DNA from: Flavobacteriaceae bacterium
GTDB taxonomy: Bacteria; Bacteroidota; Bacteroidia; Flavobacteriales; Flavobacteriaceae
DNA: 64,000 nt
Direction of reading: 5' to 3'
Assembly: GCA_024743095.1 (NCBI GenBank)
Contig: JANSXF010000002.1
Coordinates: forward strand, 1 to 64,000
In this document: one piece after another, positions 29,888-38,238 of the stretch
Numbering within the stretch: the stretch's first letter is position 1
How the letters are laid out: the number at the start of each line of letters is the position of its first letter
Translations under genes and position numbers: made by a program
Notes under the pieces: model-generated
The model's database searches: none
Told to the model about the DNA's origin: nothing
The model's input: only the letters and a program-made list of their open reading frames with translations

Positions 29888-31459
29888 ATGGCAGGAGGAA
29901 AACAAACACCACGTCAGAAGATGATCAACCTTATGTACTTGATCTTCATCGCGATGTTGGCCCTTAATATGAGCAAGGAAGTACTTGCGGCATTCGGACT
30001 TATGAACGAAAAGTTGGAGACTTCCAACACAAGTATGGATTCCAACAACGCTAGCTTCTTTGCTAGTTTGGAAACCAAAGCTTCCGAAAATGCTGAAGAG
30101 TACGGAGAGCTTTACCAAGATGCCCAAAAGGTAAAAGAACTTTCCGATAGCTACTACAGCTATTTGGAAGGATTGAAAAAAGAAATGACCGCAGATTTGG
30201 AAGACCCAAAGGACTATGTGGTTATGGATAAATCCGACTACTTGGACCAAAAATTCTTTCAAGGTGACAATTTGGGCCCGGAAGGAAAGAAGTTCATGGA
30301 ATACATCAACAACTACCGTGATGGTGTGATCAATGCATTGCCGGAAGGTAAGTTCGAATCTTTGAAATCTGCAGTAAAAGCTCGTTTTGCTACAGGTGAT
30401 GAAGATGGTAAAGTTGAGAAAAGAGACGGTACACGCCAAGATTGGATCAACTATCACTACGAAGGATTCCCATTGGTGGCTTCTTTGACCAAGATGACCC
30501 AATTGCAAGCCGACATCAAAACTACCGAGCAAGAGGTGTTGAAAACCCTTTTGGAAGGTGAATTGACCGAAGCTGTATCGTTGACAAACTTTGCAAGTTC
30601 ATTGTCCGCTCCAAAAACGGCTTACTATGCAGGTGAAAAGTATGATGGAAAAATCATTGTTAGCAAAACTGACAAGACTTCCACTCCTGTTAAAGCTGAG
30701 TTGACCTTGGACGGAAGACCAATGACAGAAGGTAAGGATTACGAATTGGAAGCTGGTGGTATCAAAATGTTGATCAGTGCCGGTACTCCAGGTGACCACA
30801 CGATCAAGGGAACCATGACATTCATGCAGGATGGTGAAGAAGTTCCAGTAGAGGTGAACAACACTTTTGCTACGATTTCCATGCCCAATGCAGCGGTTAT
30901 CTCCGCAGATAAGATGAACGTGGTTTACCGTGGTGTTGCCAATCCAATGACGATTTCCATTCCTGGTATTCCAGATAACAAGGTATCTGCAAATGCTCCT
31001 GGTTTGAGCAGAAGAAGTGGAAGCCAGTATATTATGAACCCCGGTACAGGTAGGTCTGTGACCATTACAGCCTCCGGTACATTGCCGGATGGTAAAGGTA
31101 TCAGTACCAAGTCCGAATTCCGTATCAAGGATATTCCAAGACCGAGCGGTACCGTTCGTGGGGAGTCTGGTAGTATCAAAATGCCAAGAAACAACCTGGA
31201 AATTTCCACAGTTAGCGCTATGTTGGAGGACTTTGATTTTGATTTGAACCTTGCTGTAAGCCAGTTTAAGTTCAAAGTGCCTGGTCAACCTACGGTAGTC
31301 GTAAACGGAAACAAATTGGATGGTAGAGCCAAATCTGCACTTAAAAGAGCAGGTAGGGGCGAGTCTGTCCAGATATTCGATATCCAAGCTTACATCACAA
31401 ACAACAAGAGCTACAAGTTGAAAAAAGTATCTCCTGTAGTGGTTGAGCTTACAAACTAA
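29888..31459 (+). CDS. gldM: T9SS motor protein GldM
   Basis: GldM has one TM helix near residues 17-37 (MYLIFIAMLALNMSKEVL) that inserts into the GldL pentamer, and a long periplasmic dimer of helical and Ig-like domains that reaches GldKN. The 523 residues begin MAGGKQTPRQKMINLMYL, the conserved GldM opening. Later domains are rich in beta strands (APKTAYYAGEKYDGKIIV, VVYRGVANPMTISIPGI). It is 63 bp after gldL and 26 bp before gldN. Confidence 0.97.
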   Translation: MAGGKQTPRQKMINLMYLIFIAMLALNMSKEVLAAFGLMNEKLETSNTSMDSNNASFFASLETKASENAEEYGELYQDAQKVKELSDSYYSYLEGLKKEMTADLEDPKDYVVMDKSDYLDQKFFQGDNLGPEGKKFMEYINNYRDGVINALPEGKFESLKSAVKARFATGDEDGKVEKRDGTRQDWINYHYEGFPLVASLTKMTQLQADIKTTEQEVLKTLLEGELTEAVSLTNFASSLSAPKTAYYAGEKYDGKIIVSKTDKTSTPVKAELTLDGRPMTEGKDYELEAGGIKMLISAGTPGDHTIKGTMTFMQDGEEVPVEVNNTFATISMPNAAVISADKMNVVYRGVANPMTISIPGIPDNKVSANAPGLSRRSGSQYIMNPGTGRSVTITASGTLPDGKGISTKSEFRIKDIPRPSGTVRGESGSIKMPRNNLEISTVSAMLEDFDFDLNLAVSQFKFKVPGQPTVVVNGNKLDGRAKSALKRAGRGESVQIFDIQAYITNNKSYKLKKVSPVVVELTN

Positions 31460-31485
31460 GAAGTATAAAAAGTATACAAGTGATC

Positions 31486-32388
31486 ATGAATTGGAAAAAC
31501 GCATTATTAATTGGATTGTTGGGCATATTGCCGGTATCAATCATGGCGCAGGCAAACATTTTGAATGCCAAGCTGCCCGAAGATATAGGCAAGAAAACCC
31601 AAGCTCAGATAGAGCAAGATGCCGATGAGCCTTTGGAATACGGTTATGTGGACGATAGGGATATTCTTTGGTCCAAGACCGTTTGGGAAATCATCGATCT
31701 TGACGAGCGGGTTAACTTTCCATTGTATTACCCGACCGATACCATAGGTATTGGAGCGGATAGAAGGTCCTTGTACCATGTTTTGATGAAAAACATCAGA
31801 AACGGTAATCTTACCGAGGTATATGCAGACTCTTACTTTACCGAGAAGAGAAAGCTGGAAGACCTATCGGCGACCTTGCGCAAAGTGGATACCACCGACC
31901 TTGGATATGAACAATTGAATGCCGGTGAGCAAATATCCCCTGAGTTTATCAACAGAAGGGATTTGACAGCCGCTGATATTGAAGAATTCCGTATCAAAGG
32001 AATCTGGTATTTCGATAAACGTCAGGGAGAACTTAAGTATCGCTTATTGGGAATTGCCCCTGTTGCTCCCGATGTAAACTTCATCGATGATGAGTCTATT
32101 GGTGCAGGGGAGAACAAAGTGGAACTGTTCTGGGTGTGGTATCCTGCAGCACGTCAGATTTTGCACGATGCCAAGGTATATAACCAGCGCAATTCAGCAA
32201 GACCACTTTCTTTTGATATGCTATTGAACGCGCGTCGATTCAATGGTGTGATCTATAAAGAGGAAAACGTTCACGAAGACCGTGAAATAAGCGACTACAT
32301 TTTTGATAATGCATTGTTCCAGCTCTTGGAAGCCCAAAGAATAAAAGAGGGTATACGGGACAGGGAACAAGATATGTGGGCGTATTGA
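31486..32388 (+). CDS. gldN: T9SS periplasmic ring protein GldN
   Basis: This is the partner of GldK in the periplasmic ring. The 300 residues from ATG 31486 have a signal peptide (residues 1-20, ending IMAQA), then the conserved blocks DDRDILWSKTVWEIIDLDERVNFPLYYP and LFWVWYPAARQILHDAKVYN. A GTG two codons upstream gives the same frame, but the ATG gives the normal MNWKNALLI start. It is the last gene of the set and is closed by a terminator. Confidence 0.96.
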   Translation: MNWKNALLIGLLGILPVSIMAQANILNAKLPEDIGKKTQAQIEQDADEPLEYGYVDDRDILWSKTVWEIIDLDERVNFPLYYPTDTIGIGADRRSLYHVLMKNIRNGNLTEVYADSYFTEKRKLEDLSATLRKVDTTDLGYEQLNAGEQISPEFINRRDLTAADIEEFRIKGIWYFDKRQGELKYRLLGIAPVAPDVNFIDDESIGAGENKVELFWVWYPAARQILHDAKVYNQRNSARPLSFDMLLNARRFNGVIYKEENVHEDREISDYIFDNALFQLLEAQRIKEGIRDREQDMWAY

Positions 32389-32422
32389 TCGTTCACGGAA
32401 TATTTCCAATTCAATAAAACAA

Positions 32423-32452
32423 AACGTCGCACTTAGTGCGGCGTTTTTTTGT
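32423..32452 (+). terminator. Terminator of the gldKLMN operon
   Basis: Arms 32423-32432 and 32436-32445 form a 10-bp stem with one T-G pair and a TTA loop, followed by a run of T. Confidence 0.85.
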
Positions 32453-32494
32453 ATAAAACCATTGCCAGTCTCGTCAAGGAATCAATGAGATGCC

Positions 32495-32502
32495 TAATTT
32501 TG
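32495..32502 (+). promoter_or_regulatory. -7 element (TAATTTTG) abutting the FAD oxidoreductase ATG
   Basis: An exact TAnnTTTG ends 4 bp before ATG 32507, so the predicted transcript start coincides with the start codon. No -33 TTG is at normal spacing. Confidence 0.5.
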
Positions 32503-32506
32503 CACT

Positions 32507-33562
32507 ATGTTGGATTATATCGTAGTAGGTCTGGGTTTGGCAGGAATCTCTTTTTGTGAGGTTCTGGAAGAAAATGGGAAAACTTTTAAGGTGGTTTCCG
32601 ATGATTCCCAACAAGCGTCCCAAGTTGCAGGTGGCCTGTACAATCCAGTTATTTTGAAGCGCTTCACCATGGCTTGGAACGCCAAACAACAATTGGAAGG
32701 TGCAAAACCATTTTATCAAAGATTGGAAGAAAAATTAGGGGTCAGATTTGATTACGAACTTCCGGTTTTGCGAAAATTTGCATCGATAGAGGAACAGAAC
32801 CTATGGTTTGAAGCTTCTGACCGCCCAGATCTAGATTATTTTCTTTCCACTACAATAGTTGCGAACAACAATCCTTGGGTGAATGCCCCTTATGGCCTTG
32901 GAGAGGTCAAACATACCGGTAGGATTGACACCAGAGCTTTGGTCCGATCTTACAAAAGCTATCTCAAAAAAAGTGATTTACTTTTGGAAGCGCCGTTTGA
33001 TTTTGATTTGCTATCAATCTCAAATAAAATAGCATCGTATAAGAACATTACTGCAAAAAATATTGTATTTGCTTGTGGTTTTGGTCTCAAGCAGGATCCA
33101 TATTTCGGTTATCTGCCCTTGAACGGGACCAAAGGGGAGTTGCTGATCATCTATGCTCCTGATTACAAAGAGCAGAACGTGATCAAATCGTCCGTTTTCA
33201 CCATACCGATGGAGAACGACAGGTATTTGGTCGGTGCCACCTATAAATGGAAGGATAAGACCAATGAGCCCACAGAGGAATCCAAGAACGAACTCTTGGA
33301 AAAACTCAAGACCTTTTTACAATGTGATTTTGAGGTAGTGGATCATGTGGCGGGCATTAGGCCTACAGTAGTGGACCGGAGACCTTTGGTGGGAAGGCAT
33401 CCAGAGCATCAAAACCTTTATGTCTTGAACGGATTTGGCTCTAGGGGCGTGTTGATAGGACCGTACGCCTCCAAACAATTATTCGATCATATAGAAGAAC
33501 AATCCCAGCTAGACCCCGAAATGGATATAAAACGATTTACCAAAAAATACTACTCGGATTAA
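32507..33562 (+). CDS. FAD-dependent oxidoreductase (DAO family)
   Basis: This is a flavoprotein of the D-amino-acid oxidase/glycine oxidase fold. The 351 residues start with the Rossmann dinucleotide motif GLGLAG at residues 7-12 and end with the FAD-closing motif FGSRGVLIGPYASKQL. Between them are VAGGLYNPVILKRFT, GTKGELLIIYAP and VAGIRPTVVDRRPLVG. The substrate cannot be read from the sequence; amino-acid or amine oxidation is possible. It converges with the DUF983 gene with a 4-bp stop overlap. Confidence 0.85.
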   Translation: MLDYIVVGLGLAGISFCEVLEENGKTFKVVSDDSQQASQVAGGLYNPVILKRFTMAWNAKQQLEGAKPFYQRLEEKLGVRFDYELPVLRKFASIEEQNLWFEASDRPDLDYFLSTTIVANNNPWVNAPYGLGEVKHTGRIDTRALVRSYKSYLKKSDLLLEAPFDFDLLSISNKIASYKNITAKNIVFACGFGLKQDPYFGYLPLNGTKGELLIIYAPDYKEQNVIKSSVFTIPMENDRYLVGATYKWKDKTNEPTEESKNELLEKLKTFLQCDFEVVDHVAGIRPTVVDRRPLVGRHPEHQNLYVLNGFGSRGVLIGPYASKQLFDHIEEQSQLDPEMDIKRFTKKYYSD

Positions 33563-33960
33563 CCCTTTACCGTTTGGTGCTTCTTGGCCAAAGTTGCATC
33601 GTATTTCACAAAAAAGTTGATCCATATGTTTCTGGACAATCGTATTATTACAGGCATAAAAACCACCAAAGTGCCCACTATGGCAATAAAAGTAGTCGGT
33701 AGTGAGGCATCAAGAAACAAAAAGGAAATCACAAAGGCAGCTACCGCAAACGCTATACCTACGCCATAGCTCACATACATTGCACCATAAAAGAACGAAG
33801 GCTCGATCTTATATTTTAAACCGCAATGCGAACACCTTTCGTTCATGCTGAAAATTTTGGAAAGTGTATAGGGATTGGACTTTTCATACATACTCTCCTC
33901 ATGGCATCTTGGACAGTTTCCTGTTAAAATGCTGTACATTTTGGTTCCTTTTTTTAACAT
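33559..33960 (-). CDS. DUF983 zinc-ribbon membrane protein
   Basis: The 133 residues from ATG 33960 (MLKKGTK, the usual family start; ATGs at 33966 and 33939 are also possible) contain two CxxC pairs (CPRC about residue 14, CSHC about residue 41) that would form a zinc ribbon, then two TM helices (about 55-83 and 85-110). The function of DUF983 is unknown. A TACCTTTG -7 element 16 bp upstream supports a start in the 33960-33966 region. Confidence 0.82.
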   Translation of the reverse strand: MLKKGTKMYSILTGNCPRCHEESMYEKSNPYTLSKIFSMNERCSHCGLKYKIEPSFFYGAMYVSYGVGIAFAVAAFVISFLFLDASLPTTFIAIVGTLVVFMPVIIRLSRNIWINFFVKYDATLAKKHQTVKG

Positions 33961-33976
33961 TTGCACGGCTTTTGTA

Positions 33977-33984
33977 CAAAGGTA
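33977..33984 (-). promoter_or_regulatory. -7 element (TACCTTTG) of the DUF983 gene
   Basis: This is an exact TAnnTTTG on the minus strand, 10-16 bp before the candidate start codons. The -33 element is not clear. Confidence 0.5.
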
Positions 33985-34025
33985 TGCATTAGCCGATCAA
34001 AGTTTTGTAATCAAGGTCACATAAT

Positions 34026-35939
34026 ATGCTAAATGTTCATAATCTATCCGTAGCTTTTGGAGGGGAATATCTGTTCGAGGAAATATCTTTTCGTCTTAAT
34101 GGGGGCGATAGGGTCGGGCTTATCGGAAAGAACGGTGCAGGAAAATCAACTATGCTCAAACTCCTTGCCAAGGAAATGTCCTTGGACCAAGGAGCCATAG
34201 CAACCGAAAAAAATATCAAGATAGGCTTCTTAAAACAGGATATCGATTTTGAGGAAGGTAGAACGGTGTTGGAGGAATCTTATCAAGCATTTTCGGAGAT
34301 CAAGAAAATGGAGCTGAAACTCGATGAGATAAACACAGCGCTGGCGGAACGGACAGATTACCAGAGCGAGGGGTATCATCAATTGATGGTAGATCTGAAC
34401 GATGTGACCCACAGATATGAAATATTGGGCGGGTACAACTACCAGGGCGATACCGAAAAAGTATTGCTTGGATTGGGTTTTAAACGGGAGGATTTCAATA
34501 AACTCACCGATACCTTTTCCGGTGGATGGCGCATGCGGATCGAGCTCGCTAAACTTTTGCTGCAGAACAACGATGTACTCTTGCTCGATGAGCCAACCAA
34601 CCACCTGGATATTGAGTCCATAATATGGTTGGAACAATTTTTAAAGAACTTTACCGGAGCGGTGGTAATCGTTTCGCACGATAAAATGTTCCTGGATAAT
34701 GTCACCAACCGAACCATCGAGATTTCCTTGGGAAGGATATACGACTACAGCAAGCCCTATTCCGAATTTTTGGTGCACCGCAAGGAAATCAAAGAGCAGC
34801 AATTGAGCGCACAAAAGAACCAGGAAAAGCAAATTCAGCAGACCGAAAGGTTGATAGAAAAATTTAGGGCAAAATCCAGTAAGGCATCCATGGCCCAATC
34901 CTTGATCAAGAAGTTGGACAAGATGGAGCGTATCGAAGTGGATGAAGAGGACAATAGTGTGATGAACCTTCGGTTTCCTGTTTCGGTCAATCCAGGAAAA
35001 GTAGTTGCCGAGATGGAAGGGGTTTCTAAAAGCTATGGACAAAAAAAAGTACTGGAAGACATCGATCTGATGGTCGATAGAGGGAGTAAGACCGCATTTG
35101 TAGGTCAAAATGGCCAGGGAAAAACGACCCTTGCCAAAATTATGGTGGGGGAGTTGGAATACAAAGGTGATTTAAAAATAGGGCACAATGTCCAGTTGGG
35201 CTACTTTGCCCAGAACCAGGCCGAATATCTGGATGGCAACAAAACCATTCTAGATACCATGATAGATGCAGCCAATGAAAAAAACCGTAGTAAGGTGCGG
35301 GATATCCTCGGGTCATTCCTTTTCAGGGGCGATGAGGTGGACAAGTATGTGAAAGTGCTCTCCGGTGGTGAACGTAACCGATTGGCCTTGGCCAAGATGC
35401 TCTTGCAGCCTTTCAATGTTTTGGTGATGGACGAACCCACCAACCACTTGGACATCAAATCCAAGAATGTTTTAAAGCAAGCTTTGCAAAATTTCGAAGG
35501 GACATTGATTTTGGTATCGCACGACCGTGATTTTCTTCAAGGATTGACCGATAGGGTCTACGAATTTAAAGACGGAGGGATCAAGGAATATTTGGGAGAT
35601 ATTGATTTTTACCTAGAACAACGTAAAATGGAAGATTTCCGTAGCGTTGAAAAAGGGGATCAAAAAAAGGAAGAAAAGTCCCAAGAAAAAGCAAAGGAGA
35701 GCGACTACCATACCCAGAAAAAGCAAAAATCACTGAAAAATCGACTCAGTGGAGTGGAAAAGCGAATCTCGCACTTGGAAAAGGAGATTTCGGATATTGA
35801 CCATGACCTTCTTATGGATTACGATACAACAATTGCCAAGCCTGATTTTTTTGACAAATACGAAGGGAAAAAGAGGGAATTGGAAGGACTTCTGGAAGAC
35901 TGGGAAACTTTGTCCCACGAGCTGGAAGCATTGGATTAA
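34026..35939 (+). CDS. ABC-F family ATPase (Uup/EttA-like)
   Basis: This is a soluble twin-ATPase that acts on ribosomes or in related quality control, not a transporter. The 637 residues have ABC1 (1-~245) with GKNGAGKST, FSGGWRMRIELAKLLL and LLDEPTNHLD. A charged linker (about 245-300, the P-site tRNA-interaction motif region) follows, then ABC2 (~320-530) with GQNGQGKTT, LSGGERNRLALAKMLL and VMDEPTNHLD. The C-terminal coiled coil (~550-637) is as in Uup, which favours the Uup-like branch. Confidence 0.93.
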   Translation: MLNVHNLSVAFGGEYLFEEISFRLNGGDRVGLIGKNGAGKSTMLKLLAKEMSLDQGAIATEKNIKIGFLKQDIDFEEGRTVLEESYQAFSEIKKMELKLDEINTALAERTDYQSEGYHQLMVDLNDVTHRYEILGGYNYQGDTEKVLLGLGFKREDFNKLTDTFSGGWRMRIELAKLLLQNNDVLLLDEPTNHLDIESIIWLEQFLKNFTGAVVIVSHDKMFLDNVTNRTIEISLGRIYDYSKPYSEFLVHRKEIKEQQLSAQKNQEKQIQQTERLIEKFRAKSSKASMAQSLIKKLDKMERIEVDEEDNSVMNLRFPVSVNPGKVVAEMEGVSKSYGQKKVLEDIDLMVDRGSKTAFVGQNGQGKTTLAKIMVGELEYKGDLKIGHNVQLGYFAQNQAEYLDGNKTILDTMIDAANEKNRSKVRDILGSFLFRGDEVDKYVKVLSGGERNRLALAKMLLQPFNVLVMDEPTNHLDIKSKNVLKQALQNFEGTLILVSHDRDFLQGLTDRVYEFKDGGIKEYLGDIDFYLEQRKMEDFRSVEKGDQKKEEKSQEKAKESDYHTQKKQKSLKNRLSGVEKRISHLEKEISDIDHDLLMDYDTTIAKPDFFDKYEGKKRELEGLLEDWETLSHELEALD

Positions 35940-36072
35940 GGAATATTCCCTTTTTTACAACGTTTTTTGATGAATTCACAACATATTGCGGTGAGTTTGT
36001 CGATAAAACTTGTAGGATGTTTCGCATTTTTATTAATTTGTATGTAAATTTCCTACAACTAAATAAGAAAAA

Positions 36073-36960
36073 ATGCTTCGTATTACGATTTTTCTCTTTT
36101 GTTTGATGTCCTTCGCTGGTATATCGTTTGCCAATGGACAGGTTTCCCCTAAAGAAAAATCTGCATTGGTAGACCTTTATAACAGTACCAACGGCAAGGA
36201 ATGGAATTCATCGTGGGATTTAAATGCCCCGGTGAACACTTGGAAAGGAGTGGAAATCAAACAAGGCCATGTGGTCGGTCTAACGCTTTTCATGAACAAT
36301 TTAAGTGGTACCTTACCTGAAAGCTTGGGCAACTTAAAATATCTTTCCACATTGAACTTAGCTTTCAACCAGATTACGGGCACACTTCCCAAAGGCATGG
36401 TGAAGCTAGAGAAATTAAAAACTTTTCGTTTGGAGATGAACCGAATCAAAGGTGAAATTCCAGAGGGAGTCAACAATCTTGAACAATTGGAAGTGTTCTC
36501 GATGTTCAATAACTTTTTAACGGGAAGTATACCGGAAACCTTTGGAGAGCTTAACAACTTAAGGGAACTGAACTTATCGAGCAATAATCTCAAGGGGGGC
36601 ATACCCAAATCTATCGGGAATCTTTCAAACTTGGAGGCCCTGGGCCTTTTTGAGAACAAATTGGAAGGCCGGATACCTGCAGAAATCGGGAATTTGATTC
36701 AGTTAAAAGAGCTGGTCTTGTCCAACAATCAATTGGGCGGAGAGATTCCGGCCGAGTTCGGGCAATTGGCAAGTTTAAAAATATTACAACTTCAAAACAA
36801 CAGGTTCGATTCTTTCAATGCCCTGCACGGAATGGACTCCAAGCAGTTTTTGGTATTCGATACCGATGATAAGACTTTGAAACCAAAATTCAACGAAATT
36901 CAAATAGACCGTACTCGAATGGCAGATACCAAATTTGAGGATGAAAACGAAAACGAGTAG
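36073..36960 (+). CDS. Secreted plant-type leucine-rich-repeat protein
   Basis: The 295 residues start with a signal peptide (1-23, ending ANGQ), followed by an LRRNT-like cap (EKSALVDLYNSTNGKEWNSSW) and about seven 23-24-residue repeats of the L-x-x-L-x-L-x-x-N-x-L-x-G-x-I-P type (NLSGTLPESLGNL, NRIKGEIPEGVNNL, NNLKGGIPKSIGNL). These end near residue 255 with a short acidic tail. There is no T9SS C-terminal sorting domain. It is likely a periplasmic or secreted binding protein with unknown partner. It is monocistronic, with its own terminator. Confidence 0.85.
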   Translation: MLRITIFLFCLMSFAGISFANGQVSPKEKSALVDLYNSTNGKEWNSSWDLNAPVNTWKGVEIKQGHVVGLTLFMNNLSGTLPESLGNLKYLSTLNLAFNQITGTLPKGMVKLEKLKTFRLEMNRIKGEIPEGVNNLEQLEVFSMFNNFLTGSIPETFGELNNLRELNLSSNNLKGGIPKSIGNLSNLEALGLFENKLEGRIPAEIGNLIQLKELVLSNNQLGGEIPAEFGQLASLKILQLQNNRFDSFNALHGMDSKQFLVFDTDDKTLKPKFNEIQIDRTRMADTKFEDENENE

Positions 36961-36987
36961 TTAGTATTACTTTAGTTTGTTTGGTTT

Positions 36988-37016
36988 GGGGATACAGGCG
37001 TGTATCCCCATTTTTT
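36988..37016 (+). terminator. Terminator of the LRR gene
   Basis: Arms 36988-36996 and 37001-37009 form a perfect 9-bp stem with GGCG loop, followed by A and six Ts. Confidence 0.88.
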
Positions 37017-37056
37017 ATGACAAAATCTTTGTTGGATTTTATGAAATATTTAACCA

Positions 37057-37083
37057 TTGTAAAAAATGTAGGGGATAGATTTG
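37057..37083 (+). promoter_or_regulatory. Promoter of the second RND operon (TTG-N16-TAGATTTG)
   Basis: TTG 37057-37059 and exact TAGATTTG 37076-37083; the 16-bp spacer is slightly short for the consensus. The ATG is at 37106. Confidence 0.5.
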
Positions 37084-37105
37084 CAGCGACTAAACCAACT
37101 AGCAC

Positions 37106-38227
37106 ATGCGAAAGCTTATAATATCGGCTGTGGTCGGAGGTGTTATTATCTTTGCCTCTCTATATTTTGCCGGACTAATTGCAGATAGTAAGGTAAACAA
37201 TAGGCCACCATCGCAAAAAATAGTGAAGACCGTTTTTGTGGATACGGTACAGAACGGAACTGTGCCCATTATGGTGCCGGCAAATGGCAATCTTCAGGCA
37301 AAAAAAAGGGTAGAGCTGTACTCCGAAGTGCAAGGCGTGTTCAGGCCGGGGAGCAAATTGTTCCGAACAGGACAGGAATATGCAGCAGGCCAAACATTGA
37401 TTAGGATCGATGCAAGCGAGTACTATGCAACCGTGCAATCCGCCAAAAGTAACCTTTACAATTTGCTCACTTCCATAATGCCGGACCTGCGTTTGGATTA
37501 CCCGGAGATCTATCCCAAATGGCAACAATATCTCAATGGCTTTGATTTGGAGAAGACCACTCCGGAACTACCAGAGTTGGATTCCGAAAAGGAAAAGTTT
37601 TTTATAACCGGTAGGGAAATCATCACGACCTATTACAATGTCAAGAATTTAGAGCAGCGTTTGTCCAAGTATACCATAACCGCCCCATTTACCGGGGTAT
37701 TAACGGAAGCTTTGGTCACGGAAGGAACACTGGTGAGATCCGGACAAAAACTAGGGGAGTTTATTGATACGGGTTTATATGAACTGGGAGTTTCGGTAAG
37801 CAAAACCTATGGCGATTTTTTGAGAGTGGGCAGAAAGGTGGAACTGACCAATTTGGAAAAGACACAATCGTATATGGGCGAAGTGACCCGGGTAAACAGC
37901 CGGGTGGACCAAAATTCACAGACGATAATGGTCTATATCGAAGTAAAGGGAGACAACCTAAAAGAAGGTCAATATCTTGAGGCCAACCTTGAGGCCAAGG
38001 AAGAGGCGAACGCCATAGAAATCAATCGTTCCCTGTTATTGGAAAACAACCAGATTTTTGTGGTACGCGATTCCATTTTGGATTTAATGGATGTTGACCC
38101 CGTATTTTTTACGGACAAGACCGTTGTGCTCAAAAATGTTCCTGACGGTCAAGTGATCGTTGCCAAACCGATGACGGGTGCCTATGCCGGTATGTTGGTG
38201 CGCACTTTTGACGAAAGCAAATCTTAA
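37106..38227 (+). CDS. RND efflux periplasmic adaptor subunit
   Basis: This is a membrane-fusion protein of a tripartite efflux pump. The 373 residues have an N-terminal TM anchor (6-25), then the lipoyl/barrel-sandwich part (VPANGNLQAKKRVELYSEVQG, FPGSKLFRTGQEYAAGQTLIRID-like), an alpha hairpin with QRLSKYTITAPFTGVL, and the beta-barrel (VEGTLVRSGQKLGEFID). The C-terminus contains QVIVAKPMTGAYAGML. It is the first gene of the operon with the permease 11 bp downstream. The substrate is unknown. Confidence 0.9.
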   Translation: MRKLIISAVVGGVIIFASLYFAGLIADSKVNNRPPSQKIVKTVFVDTVQNGTVPIMVPANGNLQAKKRVELYSEVQGVFRPGSKLFRTGQEYAAGQTLIRIDASEYYATVQSAKSNLYNLLTSIMPDLRLDYPEIYPKWQQYLNGFDLEKTTPELPELDSEKEKFFITGREIITTYYNVKNLEQRLSKYTITAPFTGVLTEALVTEGTLVRSGQKLGEFIDTGLYELGVSVSKTYGDFLRVGRKVELTNLEKTQSYMGEVTRVNSRVDQNSQTIMVYIEVKGDNLKEGQYLEANLEAKEEANAIEINRSLLLENNQIFVVRDSILDLMDVDPVFFTDKTVVLKNVPDGQVIVAKPMTGAYAGMLVRTFDESKS

Positions 38228-38238
38228 AAAACCCCGCC

